A stretch of DNA of 64,000 nt. It comes from Azoarcus sp. DN11. GTDB taxonomy: Bacteria > Pseudomonadota > Gammaproteobacteria > Burkholderiales > Rhodocyclaceae. Shown here one piece after another: positions 1 through 8,785 of the stretch (position 1 is its first letter; every line of letters starts with the position of its first letter). The notes beneath the pieces are model-generated. The model had not been told where the DNA came from, did not search any database, and was given only the letters and a program-made list of their open reading frames with translations. Made by a program: the position numbers and the translations under genes. The stretch lies in contig NZ_CP021731.1 of the NCBI RefSeq assembly GCF_003628555.1, forward strand, positions 496,001 through 560,000. Direction: 5' to 3'.

Positions 1-3000
1 AATCCGCCGGTTTCATCGACGGACTGGTTCGATGTGGTGATCAACGGCGTGTAGTCGATGTCAGTTGTCACTGATCCGGATGCGGTCAGGAACTCGAACG
101 AACCTTGCGATCCGCTGACGGGCTGGGTTGCCGTCGCCGTCACCGGGCCAACCGATGGCGTTGTTCCGTCGTTCGGGGCCGTGGTCGTGATTGAACCCGT
201 GGCGCCCGCCGTGATCTGGAACGAGAGTCCGTTGGACAAAGTCACCAGTACCGGCGCGTCTCCTGCACGCACGTCGTGATCGAGTGTCGCGGTATAGGTG
301 ATCGTCCCGCCGGGAACGGCCGAGGCCGTGCCGGTGAGCAGGACGGAGGTCGGGTCGGCGTCATCGACGACGGTGTTGGAGACGGTGCCGGTGGTGGCGA
401 GGGCCTCGAAGTTGCCGCCGGTGGGAGTGCCGCTGATGGTGACCGGGGCGAGGGTCTGGGTGCCCTGGACGTAGGCGTCGTCGGGGCGCACATCGGCCGG
501 GTCGGAACTCGCGGAGGTCGCGCCGACCGGGATGGTGACGGTGACGCCGTTGGACAGCGTGACCACGAGCGGGGTGCCGGTGACGGCGTTGTCGACGGAG
601 ACGGTATAGACGATGCTGCCGCCCTCGGTGATGGCCTGGCCGTTGGTGGCCGAGCTCAGCGTGACGGTGGTGGCATCGTGGTCATCGACGACGGTGTTGG
701 AGACGGTGCCGGTGGTGGCGAGGGCCTCGAAGTTGCCGCCGGTGGGAGTGCCGCTGATGGTGACCGGGGCGAGGGTCTGGGTGCCCTGGACGTAGGCGTC
801 GTCGGGGCGCACATCGGCCGGGTCGGAACTCGCGGAGGTCGCGCCGACCGGGATGGTGACGGTGACGCCGTTGGACAGCGTGACCACGAGCGGGGTGCCG
901 GTGACGGCGTTGTCGACGGAGACGGTATAGACGATGCTGCCGCCCTCGGTGATGGCCTGGCCGTTGGTGGCCGAGCTCAGCGTGACGGTGGTGGCATCGT
1001 GGTCATCGACGACGGTGTTGGAGACGGTGCCGGTGGTGGTGAGGGCCTCGAAGTTGCCGCCGGTGGGAGTGCCGCTGATGGTGACCGGGGCGAGGGTCTG
1101 GGTGCCCTGGACGTAGGCGTCGTCGGGTCGCACATCGACCGGGGTGGAACTCGCGGAGGTCGCGCCGACCGGGATGGTGACGGTGACGCCGTTGGACAGC
1201 GTGACCACGAGCGGAGTGCCGGTGACGGCGTTGTCGACGGAGACGGTATAGACGATGCTGCCGCCCTCGGTGATGGCCTGGCCGTTGGTGGCCGAGCTCA
1301 GCGTGACGGTGGTGGCATCGTGGTCATCGACGACGGTGTTGGAGACGGTGCCGGTGGTGGTGAGGGCCTCGAAGTTGCCGCCGGTGGGAGTGCCGCTGAT
1401 GGTGACCGGGGCGAGGGTCTGGGTGCCCTGGACGTAGGCGTCGTCGGGTCGCACATCGACCGGGGTGGAACTCGCGGAGGTCGCGCCGACCGGGATGGTG
1501 ACGGTGACGCCGTTGGACAGCGTGACCACGAGCGGAGTGCCGGTGACGGCGTTGTCGACGGAGACGGTATAGACGATGCTGCCGCCCTCGGTGATGGCCT
1601 GGCCGTTGGTGGCCGAGCTCAGCGTGACGGTGGTGGCATCGTGGTCATCGACGACGGTGTTGGAGACGGTGCCGGTGGTGGTGAGGGCCTCGAAGTTGCC
1701 GCCGGTGGGAGTGCCGCTGATGGTGACCGGGGCGAGGGTCTGGGTGCCCTGGACGTAGGCGTCGTCGGGTCGCACATCGACCGGGGTGGAACTCGCGGAG
1801 GTCGCGCCGACCGGGATGGTGACGGTGACGCCGTTGGACAGCGTGACCACGAGCGGAGTGCCGGTGACGGCGTTGTCGACGGAGACGGTATAGACGATGC
1901 TGCCGCCCTCGGTGATGGCCTGGCCGTTGGTGGCCGAGCTCAGCGTGACGGTGGTGGCGTCGTGGTCATCGACGACGGTGTTGGAGACGGTGCCGGTGGT
2001 GGTGAGGGCCTCGAAGTTGCCGCCGGTGGGAGTGCCGCTGATGGTGACCGGGGCGAGGGTCTGGGTGCCCTGGACGTAGGCGTCGTCGGGTCGCACATCG
2101 ACCGGGGTGGAACTCGCGGAGGTCGCGCCGACCGGGATGGTGACGGTGACGCCGTTGGACAGCGTGACCACGAGCGGAGTGCCGGTGACGGCGTTGTCGA
2201 CGGAGACGGTATAGACGATGCTGCCGCCCTCGGTGATGGCCTGGCCGTTGGTGGCCGAGCTCAGCGTGACGGTGGTGGCATCGTGGTCATCGACGACGGT
2301 GTTGGAGACGGTGCCGGTGGTGGTGAGGGCCTCGAAGTTGCCGCCGGTGGGAGTGCCGCTGATGGTGACCGGGGCGAGGGTCTGGGTGCCCTGGACGTAG
2401 GCGTCGTCGGGTCGCACATCGACCGGGGTGGAACTCGCGGAGGTCGCGCCGACCGGGATGGTGACGGTGACGCCGTTGGACAGCGTGACCACGAGCGGAG
2501 TGCCGGTGACGGCGTGGTCGACGGAGACGGTATAGACGATGCTGCCGCCCTCGGTGATGGCCTGGCCGTTGGTGGCCGAGCTCAGCGTGACGGTGGTGGC
2601 GTCGTGGTCATCGACGACGGTGTTGGAGACGGTGCCGGTGGTGGTGAGGGCCTCGAAGTTGCCGCCGGTGGGAGTGCCGCTGATGGTGACCGGGGCGAGG
2701 GTCTGGGTGCCCTGGACGTAGGCGTCGTCGGGTCGCACATCGACCGGGGTGGAACTCGCGGAGGTCGCGCCGACCGGGATGGTGACGGTGACGCCGTTGG
2801 ACAGCGTGACCACGAGCGGAGTGCCGGTGACGGCGTTGTCGACGGAGACGGTATAGACGATGCTGCCGCCCTCGGTGATGGCCTGGCCGTTGGTGGCCGA
2901 GCTCAGCGTGACGGTGGTGGCATCGTGGTCATCGACGACGGTGTTGGAGACGGTGCCGGTGGTGGTGAGGGCCTCGAAGTTGCCGCCGGTGGGAGTGCCG

Positions 3001-5345
3001 CTGATGGTGACCGGGGCGAGGGTCTGGGTGCCCTGGACGTAGGCGTCGTCGGGGCGCACGTCGACCGGGGTGGAACTCGCGGAGGTCGCGCCGACCGGGA
3101 TGGTGACGGTGACGCCGTTGGACAGCGTGACCACGAGCGGAGTGCCGGTGACGGCGTTGTCGACGGAGACGGTATAGACGATGCTGCCGCCCTCGGTGAT
3201 GGCCTGGCCGTTGGTGGCCGAGCTCAGCGTGACGGTGGTGGCATCGTGGTCATCGACGACGGTGTTGGAGACGGTGCCGGTGGTGGTGAGGGCCTCGAAG
3301 TTGCCGCCGGTGGGAGTGCCGCTGATGGTGACCGGGGCGAGGGTCTGGGTGCCCTGGACGTAGGCGTCGTCGGGTCGCACATCGACCGGGGTGGAACTCG
3401 CGGAGGTCGCGCCGACCGGGATGGTGACGGTGACGCCGTTGGACAGCGTGACCACGAGCGGAGTGCCGGTGACGGCGTTGTCGACGGAGACGGTATAGAC
3501 GATGCTGCCGCCCTCGGTGATGGCCTGGCCGTTGGTGGCCGAGCTCAGCGTGACGGTGGTGGCATCGTGGTCATCGACGACGGTGTTGGAGACGGTGCCG
3601 GTGGTGGTGAGGGCCTCGAAGTTGCCGCCGGTGGGAGTGCCGCTGATGGTGACCGGGGCGAGGGTGTCGGTGCCCTGGACGTAGGCGTCGTCGGGGCGTA
3701 CGTCGACCGGGTCGGAGCTCGCGGAGGTCGCGCCGACCGGGATGGTGACGGTGACGCCGTTGGACAGCGTGACCACGAGCGGAGTGCCGGTGACGGCGTT
3801 GTCGACGGAGACGGTATAGACGATGCTGCCGCCCTCGGTGATGGCCTGGCCGTTGGTGGCCGAGCTCAGCGTGACGGTGGTGGCGTCGTGGTCATCGACG
3901 ACGGTGTTGGAGACGGTGCCGGTGGTGGTGAGGGCCTCGAAGTTGCCGCCGGTGGGAGTGCCGCTGATGGTGACCGGGGCGAGGGTGTCGGTGCCCTGGA
4001 CGTAGGCGTCGTCGGGGCGTACGTCGACCGGGTCGGAGCTCGCGGAGGTCGCGCCGACCGGGATGGTGACGGTGACGCCGTTGGACAGCGTCACCACGAG
4101 CGGGGTGCCGGTGACGGCGTTGTCGACGGAGACGGTATAGACGATGCTGCCGCCCTCGGTGATGGCCTGGCCGTTGGTGGCCGAGCTCAGCGTGACGGTG
4201 GTGGTGTCAATACTGTCCACCAGCTGCACGGTACCTACGGTCGGGGCCCCGAGCGCCTCGAAGTTGGCGCCGCCGCTGATCGTGACGTTGGTGGCGACGA
4301 GCAGGTCGGCCGGCGCTTCCTTGTAGGGGTCCTCGAACAGCGATTCGGGGATCACCACGTTGACCGAGCCGGTCGTGCCTTCGGTGATGGTGATCGTGTG
4401 GGCGTGGCCGGCGAGGTCGGTGAAGCTCACGCGCACCGGGTCGTCCCCGGGGCGAACCGCAGCGCTCAGGGTGAGGACGTAGGTCAGGGTGGCGCCGTCT
4501 TCAGTGAAGGTCGGGGCGGCGTTGAGTTCGACGGTGAGCGCGGAATGCGTGATGTCGATCGTGTCGCGCACCTCCACGATGGCCGGACCGGTCGGGGTGA
4601 CCGTGCCGAAGCCGCTGCCGCTGCTGCTGCCGACGCTGACCGGGAAGGTCTGGGCGTCGATGTAGGGGTCGTCGCCCTGGATCGGGAAGGGCGTCGAGGT
4701 GCCGGTGGTCGAGCCGACCGGGATCGTGATCGTTGCGCCGTTGCTCAGGGTGATTACCAGGTCGCTACCTGTAACGGGACTGTTTAACGTCGCAACGATG
4801 GTGGCCGTGCCCGACCCTTCGGTGACGGTGACGTTGCCGAGCGTGACGGTGGCGTTGAGCGGCTGCGGTTCCAGGGGCGTCAGCGTGGCCTCTTCGGGCA
4901 CGATGCGGGCGATGGTTTCGTGGCCGAACTGGAAGTCGAGCGGGGAGACGCCTTCGGTGATGCGCAGCAGGCGCACGAAGCTGTTGCCCTCGCCGCCGCC
5001 ACCGCCGGCGAGGCCGGCCGCGGGCGCTTCGAGGTTGTCGAGGTTGTCGCCTTGTTCGAGGGCCTGGATCACCTGATCGACGGTCGCCTGCGAGACATGG
5101 GCGTCTTCGGCGGTCGGACGGGTCGTCGCCGATACGTCGGCGGTGAGGGTTACCGTCTGGTCTTCGGTGATCGCCATCGGCGCGCCGTCGGACATCGAGA
5201 GTTCGACATGGCCGCCGGCCATCGTGATGACCACTTCGTTTTCCAGCAGCGTGTCACCCGCCTTGAGCGGGCGCAGGTTGCCGTCCAGATCGCGCGCAAA
5301 GGCCTTGCCCGTGACCGCCACGACTACTGCAATTGCTTGTGTCAT
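1..5345 (-). CDS. LapA-like giant surface adhesin with N-terminal retention module (5' part, runs off left edge)
   Basis: Biofilm-type adhesin; 1781 residues are visible from the ATG at 5345 and the frame is open to base 3. Residues 1-125 form a retention module, which in LapA keeps the protein anchored in the outer-membrane pore of its type I secretion system. Residues 108-111 read P-A-A-G, matching the di-alanine LapG protease site (TAAG at nearly the same position in Pseudomonas LapA), followed by a glycine-rich linker. Residues about 150-380 are diverged beta-sandwich units. From about residue 381 come roughly twelve near-identical 107-residue Ig-like units, then diverged units to the edge. 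There is no Sec signal peptide, as expected for type I export. Its transporter, LapD and LapG are not in the window. The family call is from the N-terminal layout and repeats; the C-terminal secretion signal is not visible. Confidence 0.85.
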   Translation of the reverse strand, partial: MTQAIAVVVAVTGKAFARDLDGNLRPLKAGDTLLENEVVITMAGGHVELSMSDGAPMAITEDQTVTLTADVSATTRPTAEDAHVSQATVDQVIQALEQGDNLDNLEAPAAGLAGGGGGEGNSFVRLLRITEGVSPLDFQFGHETIARIVPEEATLTPLEPQPLNATVTLGNVTVTEGSGTATIVATLNSPVTGSDLVITLSNGATITIPVGSTTGTSTPFPIQGDDPYIDAQTFPVSVGSSSGSGFGTVTPTGPAIVEVRDTIDITHSALTVELNAAPTFTEDGATLTYVLTLSAAVRPGDDPVRVSFTDLAGHAHTITITEGTTGSVNVVIPESLFEDPYKEAPADLLVATNVTISGGANFEALGAPTVGTVQLVDSIDTTTVTLSSATNGQAITEGGSIVYTVSVDNAVTGTPLVVTLSNGVTVTIPVGATSASSDPVDVRPDDAYVQGTDTLAPVTISGTPTGGNFEALTTTGTVSNTVVDDHDATTVTLSSATNGQAITEGGSIVYTVSVDNAVTGTPLVVTLSNGVTVTIPVGATSASSDPVDVRPDDAYVQGTDTLAPVTISGTPTGGNFEALTTTGTVSNTVVDDHDATTVTLSSATNGQAITEGGSIVYTVSVDNAVTGTPLVVTLSNGVTVTIPVGATSASSTPVDVRPDDAYVQGTQTLAPVTISGTPTGGNFEALTTTGTVSNTVVDDHDATTVTLSSATNGQAITEGGSIVYTVSVDNAVTGTPLVVTLSNGVTVTIPVGATSASSTPVDVRPDDAYVQGTQTLAPVTISGTPTGGNFEALTTTGTVSNTVVDDHDATTVTLSSATNGQAITEGGSIVYTVSVDNAVTGTPLVVTLSNGVTVTIPVGATSASSTPVDVRPDDAYVQGTQTLAPVTISGTPTGGNFEALTTTGTVSNTVVDDHDATTVTLSSATNGQAITEGGSIVYTVSVDHAVTGTPLVVTLSNGVTVTIPVGATSASSTPVDVRPDDAYVQGTQTLAPVTISGTPTGGNFEALTTTGTVSNTVVDDHDATTVTLSSATNGQAITEGGSIVYTVSVDNAVTGTPLVVTLSNGVTVTIPVGATSASSTPVDVRPDDAYVQGTQTLAPVTISGTPTGGNFEALTTTGTVSNTVVDDHDATTVTLSSATNGQAITEGGSIVYTVSVDNAVTGTPLVVTLSNGVTVTIPVGATSASSTPVDVRPDDAYVQGTQTLAPVTISGTPTGGNFEALTTTGTVSNTVVDDHDATTVTLSSATNGQAITEGGSIVYTVSVDNAVTGTPLVVTLSNGVTVTIPVGATSASSTPVDVRPDDAYVQGTQTLAPVTISGTPTGGNFEALTTTGTVSNTVVDDHDATTVTLSSATNGQAITEGGSIVYTVSVDNAVTGTPLVVTLSNGVTVTIPVGATSASSTPVDVRPDDAYVQGTQTLAPVTISGTPTGGNFEALTTTGTVSNTVVDDHDATTVTLSSATNGQAITEGGSIVYTVSVDNAVTGTPLVVTLSNGVTVTIPVGATSASSDPADVRPDDAYVQGTQTLAPVTISGTPTGGNFEALATTGTVSNTVVDDHDATTVTLSSATNGQAITEGGSIVYTVSVDNAVTGTPLVVTLSNGVTVTIPVGATSASSDPADVRPDDAYVQGTQTLAPVTISGTPTGGNFEALATTGTVSNTVVDDADPTSVLLTGTASAVPGGTITYTATLDHDVRAGDAPVLVTLSNGLSFQITAGATGSITTTAPNDGTTPSVGPVTATATQPVSGSQGSFEFLTASGSVTTDIDYTPLITTSNQSVDETGG
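361..4204 (-). repeat. Tandem array of about twelve 321-bp (107-codon) adhesin repeats
   Basis: The period is exactly 321 bp, so the frame is kept: a shared block beginning ATGCTGCCGCCCTCGG recurs at 613, 934, 1255 and on to 4144. Middle copies are almost base-identical. Copies at both ends of the array encode Asp in S-S-D-P-V, whereas central copies encode Thr. The two copies nearest the N-terminus differ at a third site (D-T-L instead of Q-T-L), and one copy near 2510 has Asn changed to His. Units contain no Cys. The pattern looks like expansion and gene conversion from the middle. Confidence 0.95.
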
Positions 5346-5476
5346 TTTCGCTGCTCCTCTGATGGTCCGGCGAAGCCGCCAAGGGTGGCCGCACGATGCC
5401 TATTACACTTGGTAACAGGATATGACCCGGGGTAGTCGCGAGGTATTGGCCGGAGGTACAGGGGCGGGGCGGTTTT

Positions 5477-5492
5477 CGTGAAGCACTTCACG
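5477..5492. promoter_or_regulatory. 16-bp perfect palindrome between adhesin and rlhA
   Basis: CGTGAAG-CA-CTTCACG lies in the 274-bp divergent intergenic region (5346-5619), about 130 bp upstream of the adhesin ATG and 130 bp upstream of rlhA. It looks like an operator for a dimeric regulator, and the regulator is unknown. The rest of the gap shows a weak TATCAT -10-like hexamer upstream of rlhA and nothing else I can support. Confidence 0.4.
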
Positions 5493-5619
5493 GGGTGTAA
5501 CGATCTGTTTCGAGCGCCGTTGCCGCGCGGTGTGGCGCGACGGTCCGGCGCGAAAAAGCCTATCATTCGGGGCCGTCCGCGGTGTGCCGGACGCCTTTCG
5601 ATGTCACCCGGTCCTGCCG

Positions 5620-7527
5620 ATGTCGCACGCCTTCGCCCTTGAATTGCTCGCTCCCGCCCGCAACCTCGAATCCGGCATCGCCGCGATCGAGCACGGGGCC
5701 GACGCCGTGTATATCGGCGGACCGTCGTTCGGCGCGCGCGCGTCGGCGGGCAACAGCATGGCGGACATCGGGGCGCTGGCCGCGCATGCGCACCGCTATT
5801 CCGCGCGCGTGCTGCTCGCCCTCAACACCATCCTGCGCGACGACGAGCTGGAAGACGCGCGCAAGGTGGTCATCCAGGCGTACGAGGCCGGTGTCGATGC
5901 GCTGATCGTGCAGGACATGGGCCTGCTGGAGCTGGATCTGCCGCCGATCCAGCTGCACGCGAGCACGCAGTGCGACATCCGCACGCCGGCGAAGGCGCGC
6001 TTCCTGCAGGACGTGGGCTTCTTCCAGATCGTGCTGGCGCGCGAGCTGGACCTGCGCCAGATCCGCGCGATCGCCGACGCGACCGACCGCGAGCGCTGCG
6101 CGCTGGAGTTCTTCATCCACGGCGCGCTGTGCGTGAGCTACTCGGGGCAATGCACGATCAGCCACGCCTTCACCGGGCGCAGCGCGAACCGCGGCGAGTG
6201 CTCGCAGATGTGCCGCCTGCCGTGGTCGCTGAAGGACGCCGACGGCACGCCGGTGGCCGACCGGCGGCACCTCCTGTCGCTGAAGGACAACGACCAGACG
6301 GCGAACCTGGAGGCGCTGATCGACGCCGGCATCCGCTCGTTCAAGATCGAGGGGCGGCTGAAGGATCTGGCCTACGTGAAGAACGTGACGGCGCACTATC
6401 GGCAGCAACTCGACCGCATCCTGGAGACGCGGCCCGAATTCGCCCGTAGTTCGGCGGGCCGTTCGATCTTCAGCTTCACGCCGCGGCCGGAAAAGACTTT
6501 CAATCGCGGCAGCACGGATTACTTCGTGAATGGCCGCCACGGCGACATCGAGTCCTTCGAGTCGCCCAAGTTCGTCGGCGCCCCGGTCGGGCGCGTGCTG
6601 GGCGTGAGCGGGCGCTTCGTCACCGTCGAGGCGGCCGAGCCGCTTGCCAACGGCGACGGGCTGGCGTGGTACGGCGCCGCGGGCGAGCTGCAGGGCGCCC
6701 GCGTGAATCGCGTCGAGGGCGCGCGGATCCAGCTCGTCGACCTGCCGCAGGGCCTCGTCGCCGGCGCGACGCTGTACCGCAACGTCGATCACGTGTTCGA
6801 GAAGCTCCTGGCCGGCAAGTCGGCCGAGCGCCGCGTGCAGGTGGGACTACGGTTGGCCGATGCCACGGACGGACTGGCGCTGACGATCACCGACGAAACA
6901 GGCGTGTCGGCGACGGCGGCGCTCGCCTGCGACAAGGCCGAGCCGCGCGACCCGCTGCGCGCCGAGGCGACGCTGCGCGACAGCCTCGCGAAGCTCGGGG
7001 GCACGATGTTCGTCACCGAAGCAGCCGCGGTCGCGCTCGACACCGCGCAGCCGTGGTTCGTGCCGGTCGGCCAGCTCAATGCGCTGCGCCGTGCCGCGGT
7101 GGAGGCGTTCACCGAGGCGCGCGCGGCAGCCTGGCAGCGTCCGCCGCGCGCGGTGCCGGTCGATCCGCCGGCGCGCTACCCGGACACCTCGCTCAACTAC
7201 CTTGGCAACGTCTTCAATGCCCGCGCGCGCGACTTCTACCGCAAGCATGGCGTCGAGCTGATCGCCGACGCCTTCGAGGCGAACCACGAGGACGGGCTCG
7301 TCTCGCTGATGATCACCAAGCACTGCCTGCGCTACAGCTTCAACCTGTGCCCGAAGCAGGTGAAGGGCATTCGCCCCGATCCGATGACGCTGTGGCAGGA
7401 ACGCGGCGAGGACGGGCGCGTCGTGCGCGAACCGCTGACGCTGCGCTTCGACTGCAAGAAGTGCGAGATGCACGTGGTCGGCCGGCGCGTCGGCGGCAAG
7501 GGCGCGCGGCCGCAGCTTGGCGGCTGA
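5620..7527 (+). CDS. rlhA: 23S rRNA 5-hydroxycytidine C2501 synthase (peptidase U32 family, RlhA/YdcP)
   Basis: The 635-residue product aligns from memory along its whole length with E. coli RlhA (653 residues), which hydroxylates C2501 of 23S rRNA using prephenate-derived chemistry. Diagnostic stretches are G-A-D-A-V-Y-I-G-G-P near residue 30, H-A-S-T-Q-C-D-I-R near 110, the U32 signature with S-G-Q-C-x-I-S-H and R-G-E-C-S-Q-M-C-R near 180-200, and the C-terminal I-T-K-H-C-L-R and C-K-K-C-E-M-H cysteine clusters likely to bind an Fe-S cluster. The ATG at 5620 begins the conserved sequence; the upstream GTG at 5530 adds only unconserved residues. It converges on the glycosidase-like gene with 9 bp between the stops and stands alone. 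Confidence 0.9.
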   Translation: MSHAFALELLAPARNLESGIAAIEHGADAVYIGGPSFGARASAGNSMADIGALAAHAHRYSARVLLALNTILRDDELEDARKVVIQAYEAGVDALIVQDMGLLELDLPPIQLHASTQCDIRTPAKARFLQDVGFFQIVLARELDLRQIRAIADATDRERCALEFFIHGALCVSYSGQCTISHAFTGRSANRGECSQMCRLPWSLKDADGTPVADRRHLLSLKDNDQTANLEALIDAGIRSFKIEGRLKDLAYVKNVTAHYRQQLDRILETRPEFARSSAGRSIFSFTPRPEKTFNRGSTDYFVNGRHGDIESFESPKFVGAPVGRVLGVSGRFVTVEAAEPLANGDGLAWYGAAGELQGARVNRVEGARIQLVDLPQGLVAGATLYRNVDHVFEKLLAGKSAERRVQVGLRLADATDGLALTITDETGVSATAALACDKAEPRDPLRAEATLRDSLAKLGGTMFVTEAAAVALDTAQPWFVPVGQLNALRRAAVEAFTEARAAAWQRPPRAVPVDPPARYPDTSLNYLGNVFNARARDFYRKHGVELIADAFEANHEDGLVSLMITKHCLRYSFNLCPKQVKGIRPDPMTLWQERGEDGRVVREPLTLRFDCKKCEMHVVGRRVGGKGARPQLGG

Positions 7528-7536
7528 GGGCGCGCG

Positions 7537-8769
7537 TCAGCGCACGAGGAAGGGCAGGTTGGCGGTTGCCGCCTTGCCCTTGCGGTCGCGGAGCGTGATG
7601 AAGAGGCGATAGGCGCCCGGCTGCCGCGGGGCGATGAAGCGCGCGCTCGTCGCATCGGCATGCAGCATGCGCACGTCGATGCGCGGCGGTGCGGCTTCCG
7701 TGTCGCCGCCCTTGCGCAGATCGGTCGCTTCGGCGAAGACGTTCCACTCCACCGTCAGCGGCGAGCCGTCGAACGAGGCGGCGTCGACGCCCGCGGAAAT
7801 CTCCGCCCCCGGCGGGAACACATCCGCCCTGATGCCGATGCCGCGGATCGCCGGCGCGGGCTCGGCGACCGGCTTCCCCCACGCCTGCGTCAGCGCGTCG
7901 GTCATCGCCGTGAGGCTGCCATCGGCCAGCAGCAGGCCGTGCCACGTGGCGGTCTGTTCGTGCTTCGCGCCCCACAGGAAAGGGAACACCCCGGCGATCT
8001 GCGGCTCCTTGCGCAGGAAGGCGAGCGCATCGCGCAAAAAGGCGGCCTTCTCGCTGCTCGTCGGTTCGACCGGCGCGCCCCACGGCTTCTTGCCGGCCTG
8101 CCACTGGCCGAGCGGCCCCAGTTCGGTGACCACGGCCGGTTTCGCGATGCCGGCGTCGTGCAGCCGCTGCGGCAGGTCGAACACCGCGCCGGCATAGACG
8201 TTGATGCCCAGCAGATCGACGTTCGGGCAGCAGCCGGCGAGCGTGCGCAGCTGCGCCATGCCGGTGTCGGCGACGACCATCATCGTCGGGTGGGCGGGGT
8301 CGAGCGCCTTGACGATGCCGGCGAGCCGATCCACTTCGCGCCACGCAGGCGACGGGTCCGCCACGCCCGTTTCGACCTCGTTGCCGACGCCCCACGCGAG
8401 CAGCGCGGGGTGGCTGCGATAGCGGGTGACGAAGGCGCGGATCGCGCGTTCCTGCGCCTGTACGGCGGCCGGGTCGCCGAGATCGAAACCGTGGCGCGGA
8501 TGACCGACCCACAGGCCCATCACGACCTTCAGCCCGAGCGCCTGCGCGGCGTCGAGCACCCACGCGTCGGACTCGCGGTACACACGCACGACACGCGCGC
8601 CGGCTGCGGCGAGCTTTTCCAGCGCGGCGCGATTGCCCTCGAAGGCGGCGCCCTGCCATTGCTCCGTCGCGGTCTGCGCATCGGCCGGCGGCGCTCCGAG
8701 GCTCATCGACGCGAACACGACGGCGAGCAGGTGGCGAAACGCGGAAGCGGGCCGCAATGGGATGTCCAC
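7537..8769 (-). CDS. Secreted glycoside-hydrolase-like TIM-barrel protein
   Basis: A 410-residue protein with a signal peptide (hydrophobic core residues 12-25, predicted cut after A-D-A at 31). The barrel shows the clan-A pair: acid/base Glu131 in G-V-G-N-E-V-E and nucleophile Glu216 in V-V-T-E-L-G. It therefore resembles GH2/GH5-like retaining beta-glycosidases, with a C-terminal beta-sandwich from about residue 310. The substrate cannot be told. A GTG start at 8769 is preferred: it has a GGGAAG ribosome site and gives a normal signal peptide, while the first ATG (8811) lies further inside the upstream ATPase gene. It overlaps that gene's 3' end in another frame and is the last gene of the kup-to-ATPase block, though it may be only a passenger. 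Confidence 0.7.
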   Translation of the reverse strand: MDIPLRPASAFRHLLAVVFASMSLGAPPADAQTATEQWQGAAFEGNRAALEKLAAAGARVVRVYRESDAWVLDAAQALGLKVVMGLWVGHPRHGFDLGDPAAVQAQERAIRAFVTRYRSHPALLAWGVGNEVETGVADPSPAWREVDRLAGIVKALDPAHPTMMVVADTGMAQLRTLAGCCPNVDLLGINVYAGAVFDLPQRLHDAGIAKPAVVTELGPLGQWQAGKKPWGAPVEPTSSEKAAFLRDALAFLRKEPQIAGVFPFLWGAKHEQTATWHGLLLADGSLTAMTDALTQAWGKPVAEPAPAIRGIGIRADVFPPGAEISAGVDAASFDGSPLTVEWNVFAEATDLRKGGDTEAAPPRIDVRMLHADATSARFIAPRQPGAYRLFITLRDRKGKAATANLPFLVR

Positions 8770-8785
8770 GCGCGCTTCCCGCGCT

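Noticed and set aside
276..4787. A 1503-codon open frame on the plus strand through the adhesin repeats, rich in G-D-G and A-G-D
   Set aside because: It is the antisense shadow of the repeat array: 321 bp is divisible by three, so a stop-free complementary frame is copied with each unit. The composition is unlike any protein, and the minus frame carries the retention module and domain signals.
5563..6792. A 409-codon minus-strand frame opposite rlhA
   Set aside because: It is rich in Arg/Ala/Val without motifs, a typical high-GC complement of a real gene; rlhA on the plus strand matches its family end to end.
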